The notes beneath the pieces are model-generated. The model worked only from the letters and a program-made list of their open reading frames with translations. It was not told the origin of the DNA and made no database searches. Below are positions 24,284 to 33,811 of a stretch of DNA of 64,000 nucleotides, piece after piece. Source of the DNA: CAWCDJ01 sp963836015 (GTDB lineage Bacteria; Acidobacteriota; Terriglobia; Bryobacterales; Bryobacteraceae); contig CAWIIF010000001.1 of the NCBI GenBank assembly GCA_963836015.1, positions 62,001-126,000 of the forward strand. The letters are read 5' to 3'. The first letter of the stretch is position 1. Each line of letters begins with the position of its first letter. The position numbers and the translations under genes were made by a program.

Positions 24284-27262
24284 ATGCACCGCCTATTTGC
24301 GCTTATTTGCCTGTTAACGATTTCCGCATTCGCCCAGGATCGCGCCTCGATCAATGGAACAGTGACCGATCCCACGGGCGCCCTCATCACGGGGGCCGCG
24401 GTGGAGCTGAAATCCGCCACCACGGGTCTTCACCGCACAACCACCACGAACCAGAGGGGGATCTACGAGATTACGCCTTTGCCGGTGGGCATCTACACAC
24501 TGACAGTCACGAATCCGGGGTTCAAGCCGACCACGGTGAACCAGATCGACCTGCAGTACGGCGAGACCCGGACCATCGATGCCAGCATGGTGGTGGGCAG
24601 CACATCCGATACGGTGGAGGTCTCGGCCACGGCCGAGGCGGTCAACCGCACCAACGCCGAGGTAGGCCGAGTGGTCGAGTCGGCGGAAATCAAAGAGATC
24701 CCGGTAAGCGGCCGGGACTGGGCGAGCCTGATGCTGCTGGCTCCCGGGGCCATCAATTATGGCGACGGGGCGCAGCGGGCCATACGGTTTTCCGGCCACT
24801 CGCTCGACGACAGCAACTTCACGTTCGACGGCGTCGATACCAGCGGGGTACAGGAGCAGACACAGAAGGCGGATACCCGCCTCAACATCGCGCTAGATTC
24901 GATCGCCGAGTTCCGTGTGAGCACGTCGAACTACACGGCCGAAACCGGGGCCGCGGGAGGGGCGCAGATTAACGTTGTGTCCAAAGCCGGCACCAACGAA
25001 CTCCATGGCAGCACCTTCTATGCGGTACGGAACGACGCGCTGGATGCGCGCTCGCCCTTCGACGGCCCGACGCTGCCTCCCTTCACGTTGAATCAGTTCG
25101 GGGCCAGCGCAGGCGGACCGATCGTGAAGGACAAGGCCTTCTTCTATGCCAATTACGAGGGCCTTCGCCAAAGCCTGGGCCAGACGTTCATCAACTTCGT
25201 TCCGAATGCGGCCTTCCGCGCGCAGGTGCTGGCGAAATCTCCGGCGCTCAAGCCGATTCTGGATGCCTATCCGATGGGACAGACTCCCATCGACAGCGTC
25301 ACCGACCAGCTCACCAAAGTGGCCAGCGATACGATTCGCGAAGACGCCGGGATGTTCCGCTTCGACTACCGGTTCAACGACACCAACACCTTATTCGCCC
25401 GCTACAACATCGACAACGCCTACATCGACAGCCCGGTGGATGCGCTGGGCGATCACAACGTCGTCCCGCACATCCCGTCCAACTTCGTGCTGCAGTACCA
25501 GCGCACCTTCTCACCGACGACGGTCAACGAGGTGAAGTTCGGGATCAACCGCGCGAACTACCACAACTGGGGTTACGGCACTGCGCCGGTGGCGGTGAGC
25601 CCGGGGACCTTCGACGGCGTCAGCGACACTTCGCTAGATACGGAAGTCGGCACGTCGTTCTCCTACATAGACAACCTGAGCCTGGTCCGCGGCCGGCACA
25701 CGCTGAAGTTCGGGGTCGATATCCGCCGCATCCGGCTGAATAACTCGGGGAACACACTGACTACTTCCTCCATCAGCTTCGCCACCAACGACGATTTCAT
25801 CAATAACGTGGCCGATTCCGCGTCCTACCTCCAGGGCGAAGGGGTCGTCGGAAACCGGCGCACCTTCTACCAAGGGTACGTGCAGGACGATTTCAAGGTG
25901 AGCCCGACGTTAAGCCTGAATCTGGGCTTGCGGTACGAGTACTATTCGGTGGCGCACGAGATCTTGAACCGGTCGGCGGTAGTCGATATCGCCGGCTGCG
26001 GCGGCTTCTGCCCCAAAGGCACGCCTTACTACGATCCCAACACCAAGGACCTCGGACCGCGCGTCGGGCTGGCGTGGGCGCCGGCAGCGCTGCACGGGAA
26101 GACCACCATCCGGGGCGGCTTCGGCATTTACTACGGAGGCAACCAGAACGACGATTTCAGCGATGCGGCGGAGAGCGCGGTTCCCCGCTATTCGCTCTCA
26201 TCGATCGACTTTCCGGCCCTGTCGTATCCGCTAATTGCCTTCCTCGACCCGGCCAACCAGCTCTTCAGTCCCAAGGCGATCGACCGCCACCGCAAAGACC
26301 TTTCGTACGAGAACTGGGATTTTGTGGTCCAACAACAGTTGCCGCAGGACTGGCTGCTTCAGGTGGGATACACCGGGAGCCAGGGGCACCACCTCTTCGA
26401 CAGATACACAGTGAACCTGATCAACCCAGTTACCGGCAAGCGCCCCCTGTCGGGCTTCGGCTCCTTCGGCTTCAAGGCCAACGACGGGAACGACAACTTC
26501 AACGCCCTGCAAGTGTCGGTACACCGCCGCTTTACGCGAGGCCTGCTATTTCAGTCGAACTATATGTGGTCGCACGGGATTACGGATGCTTCGATCGGCT
26601 CGGGCGAGTCCGTTTCCATCGAGGATATGGCATGCCGGGCGTGCGATCGAAGCAGCACCAACATCGATGTGCGGCACAACCTGACGGTGGACGCCATCTA
26701 CGAACTGCCTTTCGGACCGGGCAAGCGGTTTCTGACCAGCGGCCTGGCATCGCGGGTTCTGGGGGGCTGGGAGCTGGCCGGGATCGGCAGCGCGCGTACG
26801 GGCCTGCCGGTGAATATCACGATGTCGCGCAAGGCCGGGGCCTTGCCCGACGGCAACACCTCCAGCCAGCGCCCCGACCTCGTTCCCGGCGTGCCGATCT
26901 ACGCCGCCGACCAGACCATCAACAACTGGTTCAACCCGGCCGCATTCTCGCTGCCGGCCAACGGCACCTGGGGCAACCTCGGCCGTTACGTCGCCAACGG
27001 TCCCGGCATGTATGAAATCGACAGCTCGCTTCAGAAGCGGTTCCGGATACACGAACGGCTGGCGCTGAACTTCCGGGCGGCGGCCTACAACCTGTTCAAT
27101 CACCCGATTTACAAGACGCCGTCGAGCAGCATCGGAGCGCTCACCGGGAACCCGCCCGCGGTCAGCGGCAGCTTCGGGCGGATTACGAGCATCATCAACA
27201 CTGGCGCGGTCGGGACGGGAGCTCCTCGCCGAATCGAGTTCATGTTCCGCGCCGAATTCTGA
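24284..27262 (+). CDS. Oar-like TonB-dependent receptor with carboxypeptidase-regulatory-like domain
   Basis: 992 residues with signal peptide MHRLFALICLLTISAFAQ. Residues 20-105 are a carboxypeptidase-regulatory-like beta-sandwich (ASINGTVTDPTGALITGAAV, YTLTVTNPGFKPTT). A plug domain (about 110-240; IKEIPVSGRDWASLMLLAPG, GGAQINVVSKAGTNELHGS) and a long outer-membrane beta-barrel follow (GRHTLKFGVDIRRI, QGYVQDDFKVSPTLSLNLGLRYEY split over strands), ending in the aromatic-terminated RIEFMFRAEF that suits outer-membrane insertion. This architecture is expanded in Solibacter-like Acidobacteria and is thought to import oligosaccharides or other large substrates. It is monocistronic here. Confidence 0.93.
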   Translation: MHRLFALICLLTISAFAQDRASINGTVTDPTGALITGAAVELKSATTGLHRTTTTNQRGIYEITPLPVGIYTLTVTNPGFKPTTVNQIDLQYGETRTIDASMVVGSTSDTVEVSATAEAVNRTNAEVGRVVESAEIKEIPVSGRDWASLMLLAPGAINYGDGAQRAIRFSGHSLDDSNFTFDGVDTSGVQEQTQKADTRLNIALDSIAEFRVSTSNYTAETGAAGGAQINVVSKAGTNELHGSTFYAVRNDALDARSPFDGPTLPPFTLNQFGASAGGPIVKDKAFFYANYEGLRQSLGQTFINFVPNAAFRAQVLAKSPALKPILDAYPMGQTPIDSVTDQLTKVASDTIREDAGMFRFDYRFNDTNTLFARYNIDNAYIDSPVDALGDHNVVPHIPSNFVLQYQRTFSPTTVNEVKFGINRANYHNWGYGTAPVAVSPGTFDGVSDTSLDTEVGTSFSYIDNLSLVRGRHTLKFGVDIRRIRLNNSGNTLTTSSISFATNDDFINNVADSASYLQGEGVVGNRRTFYQGYVQDDFKVSPTLSLNLGLRYEYYSVAHEILNRSAVVDIAGCGGFCPKGTPYYDPNTKDLGPRVGLAWAPAALHGKTTIRGGFGIYYGGNQNDDFSDAAESAVPRYSLSSIDFPALSYPLIAFLDPANQLFSPKAIDRHRKDLSYENWDFVVQQQLPQDWLLQVGYTGSQGHHLFDRYTVNLINPVTGKRPLSGFGSFGFKANDGNDNFNALQVSVHRRFTRGLLFQSNYMWSHGITDASIGSGESVSIEDMACRACDRSSTNIDVRHNLTVDAIYELPFGPGKRFLTSGLASRVLGGWELAGIGSARTGLPVNITMSRKAGALPDGNTSSQRPDLVPGVPIYAADQTINNWFNPAAFSLPANGTWGNLGRYVANGPGMYEIDSSLQKRFRIHERLALNFRAAAYNLFNHPIYKTPSSSIGALTGNPPAVSGSFGRITSIINTGAVGTGAPRRIEFMFRAEF

Positions 27263-27306
27263 CCGGCGGGCGGGCGGCTTGCATACGCCTGCTAAAATAG
27301 GCTGCG

Positions 27307-28191
27307 ATGGCTCCGACAGAGGAATACTCGCGCGCGGATGTCCGCCGTAAGTTCGACCTCTCCGAGCGCCAGCTTCGCAGTTGGGAAAAGCAGGGGTTGG
27401 TGCCGGCGGCGGACTCGTATTCCTTCTCGGACCTGATTGCCCTGCAAACGCTGATCAAACTGCGAGAGAACCACATACAGGGCCGGCAGATCGGCCGCGC
27501 CCTCGAATCGCTGCGGCAGAGGCTGGGCTGGGTGAAGCAGCCGCTCTCGGAGCTGCGCATCGTTTCGGACGGACGGAAGATCGCGGTGCATGTGGCGGGA
27601 CAGAAGATGGAGGCCCTGACCGGCCAGATTCTGTTCGATTTCGACGCCGCGGAACTGGGCGGCGTGCACACGTTCCCGGAGCGCAAGCGAACGGCCGACC
27701 GGACGCGGGAATCCGAAGTGTGGTTTCAAAAGGGCCTGGAACTGGAAGAGACCGGCGCCCTCGTGGATGAGGCGATTGCGGCGTACCAGAAGGTGCTGGA
27801 GCTGAACCCGAGTGCCGCGGGCGCCCTGGTCAACCTGGGCACCATCTACTATCGCCAGCGGAGGTTCGCCGACGCCGAGCGATACTACCGCGAAGCCACC
27901 GAGGCGGACCCCAGCTATCCCCTCGCCCAGTTCAACCTCGGCAATCTTTACGACGAACAGGGCCGCCTGCCGGAGGCGCGGGAGCATTACCGGAGGGCGC
28001 TGCAACTCAACCCGCAGTACGCCGACGCACACTTCAACCTGGCGCTGCTTTCCGAACGGATGTACGACAACCTGAAGGCCGTACATCATTGGAAGTGCTA
28101 CCTGAAGCTGGACAAGTCCGGGCAATGGGCGGAAATCGCGCGGCGGCAACTGGACCGCCTGCACCAGGCGACGGTGATCCAGTCGCGGTAG
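27307..28191 (+). CDS. MerR-like helix-turn-helix protein with TPR repeats
   Basis: 294 residues. The N-terminal about 75 residues form a MerR-type winged helix (YSRADVRRKFDLSERQLRSW, SFSDLIALQTLIKLRENHI). A middle region (80-130) is of unknown fold. From about residue 140 there are at least three tetratricopeptide repeats (AIAAYQKVLELNPSAAGALV, NLGTIYYRQRRFADAERYY, NLGNLYDEQGRLPEAREHY). The fusion suggests a regulator whose DNA binding is controlled by a protein partner. It lies 38 bases upstream of the DUF2760-Hsp70 genes in the same direction, so it may regulate or belong to that cluster. Confidence 0.8.
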   Translation: MAPTEEYSRADVRRKFDLSERQLRSWEKQGLVPAADSYSFSDLIALQTLIKLRENHIQGRQIGRALESLRQRLGWVKQPLSELRIVSDGRKIAVHVAGQKMEALTGQILFDFDAAELGGVHTFPERKRTADRTRESEVWFQKGLELEETGALVDEAIAAYQKVLELNPSAAGALVNLGTIYYRQRRFADAERYYREATEADPSYPLAQFNLGNLYDEQGRLPEAREHYRRALQLNPQYADAHFNLALLSERMYDNLKAVHHWKCYLKLDKSGQWAEIARRQLDRLHQATVIQSR

Positions 28192-28229
28192 GCGGGTTTC
28201 CGCTATCCTAAAATCTTGGAGCTACATCT

Positions 28230-28766
28230 TTGAATCGCATTCTGCTCGCGTTTCGCTGCTTCTTCAACATGTTGTTTCAGGGCGCCCTTTCGTCCGAAAC
28301 GCTGGATAAGCTGCATTTGAGTCATAGGCAGGCGCCCGCCAGGCCGGCCGCGGCGGCACAGGCCGCACCGGCGGCCCCTGCGCTCCGCACGTCCGACGGG
28401 GCCCTGCAACTGCTCGGCATCCTGCAGCGGGATTCGCGGCTGGTGGACTTCCTGATGGAGGACATCAGCGCGTACGCCGACGACCAGGTGGGCGCGGCGG
28501 TCCGGGAGCTGCACGATCAGTGCCGTGATTCGGTGGCGCGCTACGTGTCGCTCGCGCCGGTGATCGACGGGGTGGAAGGCACGTTCGTCCAGGCGCCCTC
28601 CAAGGACCCGAACGTGGTGAAGTTCGTGGGCAACGTGCCGGCCAAGCCGCCCTCCGGAGGCACCCTGCGGCACAAGGGCTGGCGTGCCTCGAAGGTGGAC
28701 CTGCCCACGATCGCCGGCAAGCAGGATCCCGCGGTCATCGCGCCGGCGGAAATCGAAGTCGAGTAA
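28230..28766 (+). CDS. DUF2760 protein
   Basis: 178 residues from a TTG start with GGAG about ten bases upstream. The N-terminus (LLAFRCFFNMLFQGALS) is amphipathic or hydrophobic and may attach to the membrane. An Ala/Pro linker (34-52) leads to the conserved DUF2760 domain: GALQLLGILQRDSRLVDFLM, EDISAYADDQVGAAVRELHD, then VEGTFVQAPSKDPN and GGTLRHKGWRASKVDLP. The family is uncharacterised but, as I recall, is regularly encoded next to Hsp70-like genes, exactly as here: six bases separate it from the first Hsp70. A cofactor or client adaptor of the Hsp70 pair is the simplest inference. Confidence 0.8.
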   Translation: MNRILLAFRCFFNMLFQGALSSETLDKLHLSHRQAPARPAAAAQAAPAAPALRTSDGALQLLGILQRDSRLVDFLMEDISAYADDQVGAAVRELHDQCRDSVARYVSLAPVIDGVEGTFVQAPSKDPNVVKFVGNVPAKPPSGGTLRHKGWRASKVDLPTIAGKQDPAVIAPAEIEVE

Positions 28767-28772
28767 AGACCG

Positions 28773-30602
28773 TTGGAACCCAAATACGTCATCGGAATCG
28801 ATCTCGGCACCACCAACTCCGCGCTGGCTTATGCGGAGATGGCGGCAGGCGACGACCCCTTCGCTCCGGCCAACGTGCGGCTGCTCGAGATTCCGCAGCT
28901 CGAAAACCCGGGCGAAGTGCGGGACGAAGGACTGCTGCCCTCGTTCCTCTACCTGCCCGGCTCGTCTGATTTTCCGGCGGGTACGATTGCGCTGCCCTGG
29001 AACCCCGGCCGCGAATTCGTGACGGGCCGCCTGGCGCAGCGGCGCGGGGTCGAGAACGCCGGGCGACTGGTCTCGTCGGCGAAATCGTGGCTCTCGCACT
29101 CCGGGGTGGACCGCACAGCGCCGCTGCTGCCCTTTCGCGCGCCCGAAGGCGTGCCGATGATCTCGCCGGTGGAAGCCAGCCGCCGCTACCTGGAGCACCT
29201 GCGCGAGGCGTGGGATTTCAAGATGCCGGACGCGCCGTTCGGGGCGCAGCAGGTTCTGGTGACCGTGCCGGCATCCTTCGATGCGGTAGCGCGGGAGCTG
29301 ACGCTCGAAGCCGCGCGCCTGGCGGGCTACGAGAACATCACGCTGCTAGAAGAGCCGCAGGCCGCGTTCTATGCCTGGATCGAGCGGCACGCCGACTGGC
29401 GCGAGCGGGTCGAACTGGGCGACCTCATCCTGGTCGTGGATATCGGGGGCGGGACCACGGACTTCACGCTGATCTCGGTTACGGAATCGGACGGAGAACT
29501 GTCGCTGAACCGCGTGGCCGTGGGGGATCACATACTGCTGGGCGGCGATAATATCGACCTGGCGCTGGCCGGAGTGGTGGCGCACCGCCTGGCCGAGAAG
29601 GGTACGCGCATCGACAGCCGCCAGCACCAGGCGCTATGGGCCAACTGCCGGGTGGCCAAGGAGAAGCTGCTCGATCCGGAATCGAAGGCCAAGGAACAGG
29701 CCGTCACGATTCTGGGCAAAGGCAGCGGCCTGGTAGGCGGCACGATCAAGGCGTCGCTGCTGCGGACCGACATCGACCAGGTGCTGGGCGAGGGCTTTCT
29801 GCCGGCCGTCGCGAGCACCGAGATGCCCGCCCATCAACGGCGTGTCGGGCTGCAGGAACTGGGGCTGCCGTACGCGGCCGACCCGGCCATTACGCGACAC
29901 CTGGCGAAGTTTCTGAGGCAGCAGGCGGCCGGCGCGGAGCACGGCTCGGTGCGTCGCGGCCCGAGCGGCCTGGCTTGCCCCACCCACGTGCTGTTCAACG
30001 GCGGCGTGTTGAACGCCGGGCTGGTGCGGGAGCGCATCCTCTCGGCCCTGAATTCGTGGCTGAGCGAGGAAGGCATGAAGCCGGTCGAGGCGCTCACGGG
30101 CGAGGATTTGATGCATGCCGTCTCGCGCGGCGCGGCTTACTACGGGCTGGCGCGGCGCGGGAGGGGAGTGCGAATCCGCGGCGGAGTTCCGCGCACTTAT
30201 TACGTAGGGGTGGAGAGCGCGATGCCCTCGATCCCGGGGTTCCCGGCACCGCTCAAGGCGCTTACAGTGGTCCCGTTCGGCATGGAGGAGGGAACGGAGG
30301 CGCGGATCCCCGGCCGCGAGTTCGGATTGATCGTGGGGCAGCCGGCGGAGTTCCGCTTTTTCACTTCTGCCGCGCGCAAGAATGACGAGCCGGGCAACCT
30401 GATCGAGGACATCGGCGATGAGCTGGAAGAGCTGTCCCCCATGGAGGTCAGCTTCGGTTCGAGCGAGCAGTCTTCGGAGGTGGTGCCGGTGTCGTTTGAA
30501 ACCGTGGTGACCGAAACCGGCATGCTGCAGTTGTGGTGCGTGGCGCGCGACGGCCGCCGCTGGAAGCTCGAGTTCAACGTTCGGGAACGCGTACAGGCAT
30601 GA
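28773..30602 (+). CDS. Hsp70-like ATPase, first of the pair
   Basis: 609 residues. The TTG start at 28773 is required to include the phosphate-1 loop YVIGIDLGTTNSALAYAE. Further actin/Hsp70 ATPase motifs are VTVPASFDAVARELTLEAAR, LLEEPQAAFYAW, VVDIGGGTTDFTLISV (phosphate 2) and VLFNGGVLNAGLVRERIL (adenosine loop). After the ATPase domain (to about residue 480) the C-terminal about 130 residues are beta-rich (FGLIVGQPAEFRFFTSAA, MEVSFGSSEQSSEVVPVS) and do not look like the usual DnaK substrate domain; the EEVD-like tail is absent. Its stop overlaps the start of the next Hsp70 gene (ATGA). Confidence 0.87.
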   Translation: MEPKYVIGIDLGTTNSALAYAEMAAGDDPFAPANVRLLEIPQLENPGEVRDEGLLPSFLYLPGSSDFPAGTIALPWNPGREFVTGRLAQRRGVENAGRLVSSAKSWLSHSGVDRTAPLLPFRAPEGVPMISPVEASRRYLEHLREAWDFKMPDAPFGAQQVLVTVPASFDAVARELTLEAARLAGYENITLLEEPQAAFYAWIERHADWRERVELGDLILVVDIGGGTTDFTLISVTESDGELSLNRVAVGDHILLGGDNIDLALAGVVAHRLAEKGTRIDSRQHQALWANCRVAKEKLLDPESKAKEQAVTILGKGSGLVGGTIKASLLRTDIDQVLGEGFLPAVASTEMPAHQRRVGLQELGLPYAADPAITRHLAKFLRQQAAGAEHGSVRRGPSGLACPTHVLFNGGVLNAGLVRERILSALNSWLSEEGMKPVEALTGEDLMHAVSRGAAYYGLARRGRGVRIRGGVPRTYYVGVESAMPSIPGFPAPLKALTVVPFGMEEGTEARIPGREFGLIVGQPAEFRFFTSAARKNDEPGNLIEDIGDELEELSPMEVSFGSSEQSSEVVPVSFETVVTETGMLQLWCVARDGRRWKLEFNVRERVQA

Positions 30603-33250
30603 AAATCGGCATCGACCTGGGCACTACGAATTCCGCCCTGGCCTTTATTGACGAACACGAGGCGGAAGATCGGGAGTTTCCGCCCGTCCACATCTTCGAG
30701 ACCCCGCAACTGGTGGCGCCGGCGCGCGTGGAGCCGCGGCGCACGCTCCCTTCGTTTCTGTTCCTGGAGGACGGCGAGCCGGTGGGCGTCTATGCCCGCG
30801 AGCAGGGCGCGCTGGTGCCCACGCGTCTGGTGCATTCGGCCAAATCATGGCTCTCGAATCCGGATGTCGACCGCACCGCCAAGATCCTGCCATGGGATTC
30901 GCCGGAGACGGGACGGGTGCTCTCGCCGGTGGAGGTCTCGGCGCGGCTGATCGCCAAGTTCCGCGAGGAATGGGACAAGGCCAAGGGACTGCCACTGGCG
31001 GAGCAGGACATCGTCCTGACGGTGCCGGCCTCGTTCGACGAAGAAGCGCGCGAACTCACGGTGATGGCGGCGCGCGATGCCGGAATCGAGCGGCTGACGC
31101 TGCTTGAGGAGCCGGCCGCGGCGTTCTACTCGTGGATCGCGAATAACCTGGCGCAATCGCGCAAGAAGCTGTTCGACGGGCAGGTGGTGCTGGTCTGCGA
31201 CGTGGGCGGAGGCACCAGCGATTTCAGCCTGATCCGCGTGTCGCGCGAGGGCGACCTGGTCAATTTCACGCGCACGGCGGTGGGCAAGCACCTGCTGCTG
31301 GGCGGCGACAACCTCGACCTGACGCTGGCCTGGCTGGTAGAGACCAAGCTTGGGACGCCGCTCTCCATACGGCAGCGCAGCGGACTGCGGCGGCAATGTT
31401 CGGCGGCCAAAGAGCGGCTGCTGAACGATCCGAATCTGAAATCCGTGGAGATCACGGTGCTCGGATCGGGCTCGGCGCTGATCGGCAAGTCGCTGAAGAC
31501 CGAGATCCTGCGCGAAGAGGCGCTGGAGCTGGCGCTCGAAGGCTTCCTGCCGTTCTCCGCGCGCGGCGAGGCGCCCAAGGAAGAGAAGCGCAGCCTGTTC
31601 CGCGAACTGGGCCTGCCCTACGTTTCGGACCCCGCCGTGACGCGCCACCTGAATGCGTTCCTGGAGCCGACCGGGCAGGTGCCCGACGCCATCCTGTTCA
31701 ACGGCGGCTTCTTCATTCCGGAGATTCTGCGCGACCGGGTGGCGGATGTAGTGGGGCAATGGTACGGACGGCGTCCGGAGATCCTGGAAAACACGGAACT
31801 CGATCTGGCGGTGGCACGCGGGGCCGCGTACTACTCCTATGTCCGCTCGACTGGGAGCGGCGTGCTGGTGCGGGGCGGGCTGCCGCGGACCTACTACATC
31901 GCGCTGGGCGAGCCGCGCGAAGGCAAGTTCCCGGCGGTGTGCCTGGTGCCGCGCGGCGCCGAAGAAGGCGCGGCGGTGGAGATCGATAACGACGCGCTGC
32001 AACTGGTGGCCAACCGCCCGGTGACGTTCCGGCTCTACAGCTCGCTGACACGAAGCGAGGACAAGCTGGGACAGGTTCTGGAGTTCGCGTCCGGCGATCC
32101 GGATCTGCATATGCACGCGCCGCTCAACGCCGTGATCCGCTTCGGCAAGAAGGCCGAGGAGCGGCTGATCCCGGTGCGGCTGGGCGCGCGGCTGACGGAG
32201 ATCGGCACGCTGGAATCGTGGTGCGAATCGAAGATCAGCGAGAACCGCTGGCGGCTGCAGTTCGAGCTGCGCAAGAAAGCGGCGGAGCAGCCCGTAGAGC
32301 GGAAGGCCGCGGCGGTGGTGAGCGAGCAGGCGCTGAAATCGTCGCTGGAGCTGATCGAGGCGGTGTTCTCGCCCTCCGCGAAATCTCCCATCGCGCCGGA
32401 GGAGCTTCCCGCAAGGCTGGAGCAGACCATGGGGCTCGGCAAGAACAGCTGGCCGCTCTCGGCGATCCGCCAGATGGCCGATGTTTTTCTGGCCGCGGCC
32501 GACGGGCGCAAGAAGAGTCCCGGCTACGAAATGCGCTGGCTGAACCTGGCGGGCTTTTGCCTGCGCCCCGGATTCGGCTATCCGGGAGACGATTTCCGCA
32601 TCGAGAAGGCGCGGCGGGTCTACTCGGGAGGCCTGACCTATAGCAACCAGGTACAGTGCGAAATCGACTGGTGGATCTTCTGGGGCCGCGTGGCGGGCGG
32701 GTTCAATCGCAACCAGCAGACCGATATCTACCAGCGGCTCTCGGGATTCCTGCTGCCGCGCGGCAACAAGAAGCCGCAGCGGATCAACGCTTCGCTGCTG
32801 CGCGAGATGTGGCGCACGGCGTCGAGCCTGGAACTGCTGCCGGTGGGCACCAAGACGGAGCTGGGCGAAGGGCTCATCAAGCGCGTGAAGGCGGGCGACT
32901 ACAAAGAGAGCGAGCTGTGGTGCCTCTCGCGGCTGGGCGCGCGCAAGCTGTTCTACGGCCCCATCAACCTGGTGGTGCCGCCCGGCGCGGCGACCCGCTG
33001 GGTCGAGACGCTCGTCAAGCTGCCGGCGGCCGGAGAGGCGCTGGCCAGCATGGCGCGGAGAACGGAAGATCCAACCCGCGACCTGCCCGCCGCGACGCTG
33101 CAGGCGGTCCGGAGCAAGCTGCAGACGATGCCCCATGCGGAGCGGCTGCTGGCGATCGTCGACGGTGAGGAAGAAGACGACCAGGCGCTGGGCCGCATCT
33201 TCGGCGAGGAACTGCCCTCGGGCCTGGTGCTGGTCGAGCAGGCCGGATGA
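30599..33250 (+). CDS. Hsp70-like ATPase with C-terminal DUF3731 domain, second of the pair
   Basis: 883 residues, much longer than DnaK. The ATPase domain carries MKIGIDLGTTNSALAFIDE at the very start, VTVPASFDEEARELTVMAA, LLEEPAAAFYSW, VCDVGGGTSDFSLIRV and LFNGGFFIPEILRDRV. After a beta-rich segment (LESWCESKISENRWRLQFEL) the last about 320 residues correspond to the DUF3731 region of unusual Hsp70s: GYEMRWLNLAGFCLRPGFGY, QCEIDWWIFWGRVAGGFNR, SLLREMWRTASSLELLPVG, LWCLSRLGARKLFYGPINLV. It is clearly homologous to, but diverged from, the upstream Hsp70. Starts and stops overlap on both sides, so it is tightly co-translated. No DnaJ or GrpE gene is adjacent. Confidence 0.87.
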   Translation: MKIGIDLGTTNSALAFIDEHEAEDREFPPVHIFETPQLVAPARVEPRRTLPSFLFLEDGEPVGVYAREQGALVPTRLVHSAKSWLSNPDVDRTAKILPWDSPETGRVLSPVEVSARLIAKFREEWDKAKGLPLAEQDIVLTVPASFDEEARELTVMAARDAGIERLTLLEEPAAAFYSWIANNLAQSRKKLFDGQVVLVCDVGGGTSDFSLIRVSREGDLVNFTRTAVGKHLLLGGDNLDLTLAWLVETKLGTPLSIRQRSGLRRQCSAAKERLLNDPNLKSVEITVLGSGSALIGKSLKTEILREEALELALEGFLPFSARGEAPKEEKRSLFRELGLPYVSDPAVTRHLNAFLEPTGQVPDAILFNGGFFIPEILRDRVADVVGQWYGRRPEILENTELDLAVARGAAYYSYVRSTGSGVLVRGGLPRTYYIALGEPREGKFPAVCLVPRGAEEGAAVEIDNDALQLVANRPVTFRLYSSLTRSEDKLGQVLEFASGDPDLHMHAPLNAVIRFGKKAEERLIPVRLGARLTEIGTLESWCESKISENRWRLQFELRKKAAEQPVERKAAAVVSEQALKSSLELIEAVFSPSAKSPIAPEELPARLEQTMGLGKNSWPLSAIRQMADVFLAAADGRKKSPGYEMRWLNLAGFCLRPGFGYPGDDFRIEKARRVYSGGLTYSNQVQCEIDWWIFWGRVAGGFNRNQQTDIYQRLSGFLLPRGNKKPQRINASLLREMWRTASSLELLPVGTKTELGEGLIKRVKAGDYKESELWCLSRLGARKLFYGPINLVVPPGAATRWVETLVKLPAAGEALASMARRTEDPTRDLPAATLQAVRSKLQTMPHAERLLAIVDGEEEDDQALGRIFGEELPSGLVLVEQAG

Positions 33251-33804
33251 CGCCGCACAACGGGATTCGGATCGCCTGGGCGGTGTTGGGGCTGATCTGG
33301 GCGGCGGCGGCGCTGGCCACCAAGCGAAGCACGCGGCGGCAATCCCGAAGCTCGCTGATCTGGCATGTGGCGGCCATGGCGGTGGCTTTCAATTTGCTTT
33401 TCGGGGATTACTTTCGGTATGGGCCTCTCGACCGACGACTGATGCCTCCAATGCCGTGGGCCGGGCTGGTGCTGGTGGTGGCGGGGGTCGGCTTCGCGAT
33501 CTGGGCGCGGTTCTTTTTGGGCGGCAACTGGAGCGGCACCGTCACCGTGAAGGAGAACCACACGCTGATACGGAGCGGGCCGTACGCGATTGTGCGGCAT
33601 CCGATTTACAGCGGCCTGTCGCTGGCGATTCTGGGGACGGCGCTATCGAACGGCGAACTTCGCGGGTTCCTGGCGCTGGTGGTGGCGGTGGCGAGCTGGA
33701 AGCATAAGTCGCTGATTGAGGAAGGCTTCATGGTGGAGCAGTTTGGGCGGCAGTATGAGGTCTACCGGGCGGAGGTCAAGGGACTGGTGCCTTGGGTTTG
33801 GTAA
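33247..33804 (+). CDS. Isoprenylcysteine carboxyl methyltransferase (ICMT/PEMT-like) family membrane protein
   Basis: 185 residues with four to five membrane helices. The ICMT/NnrU-like signature is near the C-terminus: LIRSGPYAIVRHPIYSGLSL, then KHKSLIEEGFMVEQFGRQY. These bind SAM at the membrane face; bacterial members methylate small lipophilic or protein-linked carboxyls, with substrates mostly unknown. Its ATG overlaps the stop of the DUF3731-Hsp70 gene by four bases, so it is part of that operon by position, though a functional link is not shown. Confidence 0.85.
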   Translation: MTPHNGIRIAWAVLGLIWAAAALATKRSTRRQSRSSLIWHVAAMAVAFNLLFGDYFRYGPLDRRLMPPMPWAGLVLVVAGVGFAIWARFFLGGNWSGTVTVKENHTLIRSGPYAIVRHPIYSGLSLAILGTALSNGELRGFLALVVAVASWKHKSLIEEGFMVEQFGRQYEVYRAEVKGLVPWVW

Positions 33805-33811
33805 CGCGGGC

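Noticed and set aside
30845..33136. 763-residue open frame antisense to the DUF3731-Hsp70 gene
   Set aside because: Shadow of the Hsp70 frame in GC-rich DNA; composition is Arg/Gln/His-rich with no domain. The same applies to the 709-residue antisense frame in the anthranilate synthase gene (33932-36061).
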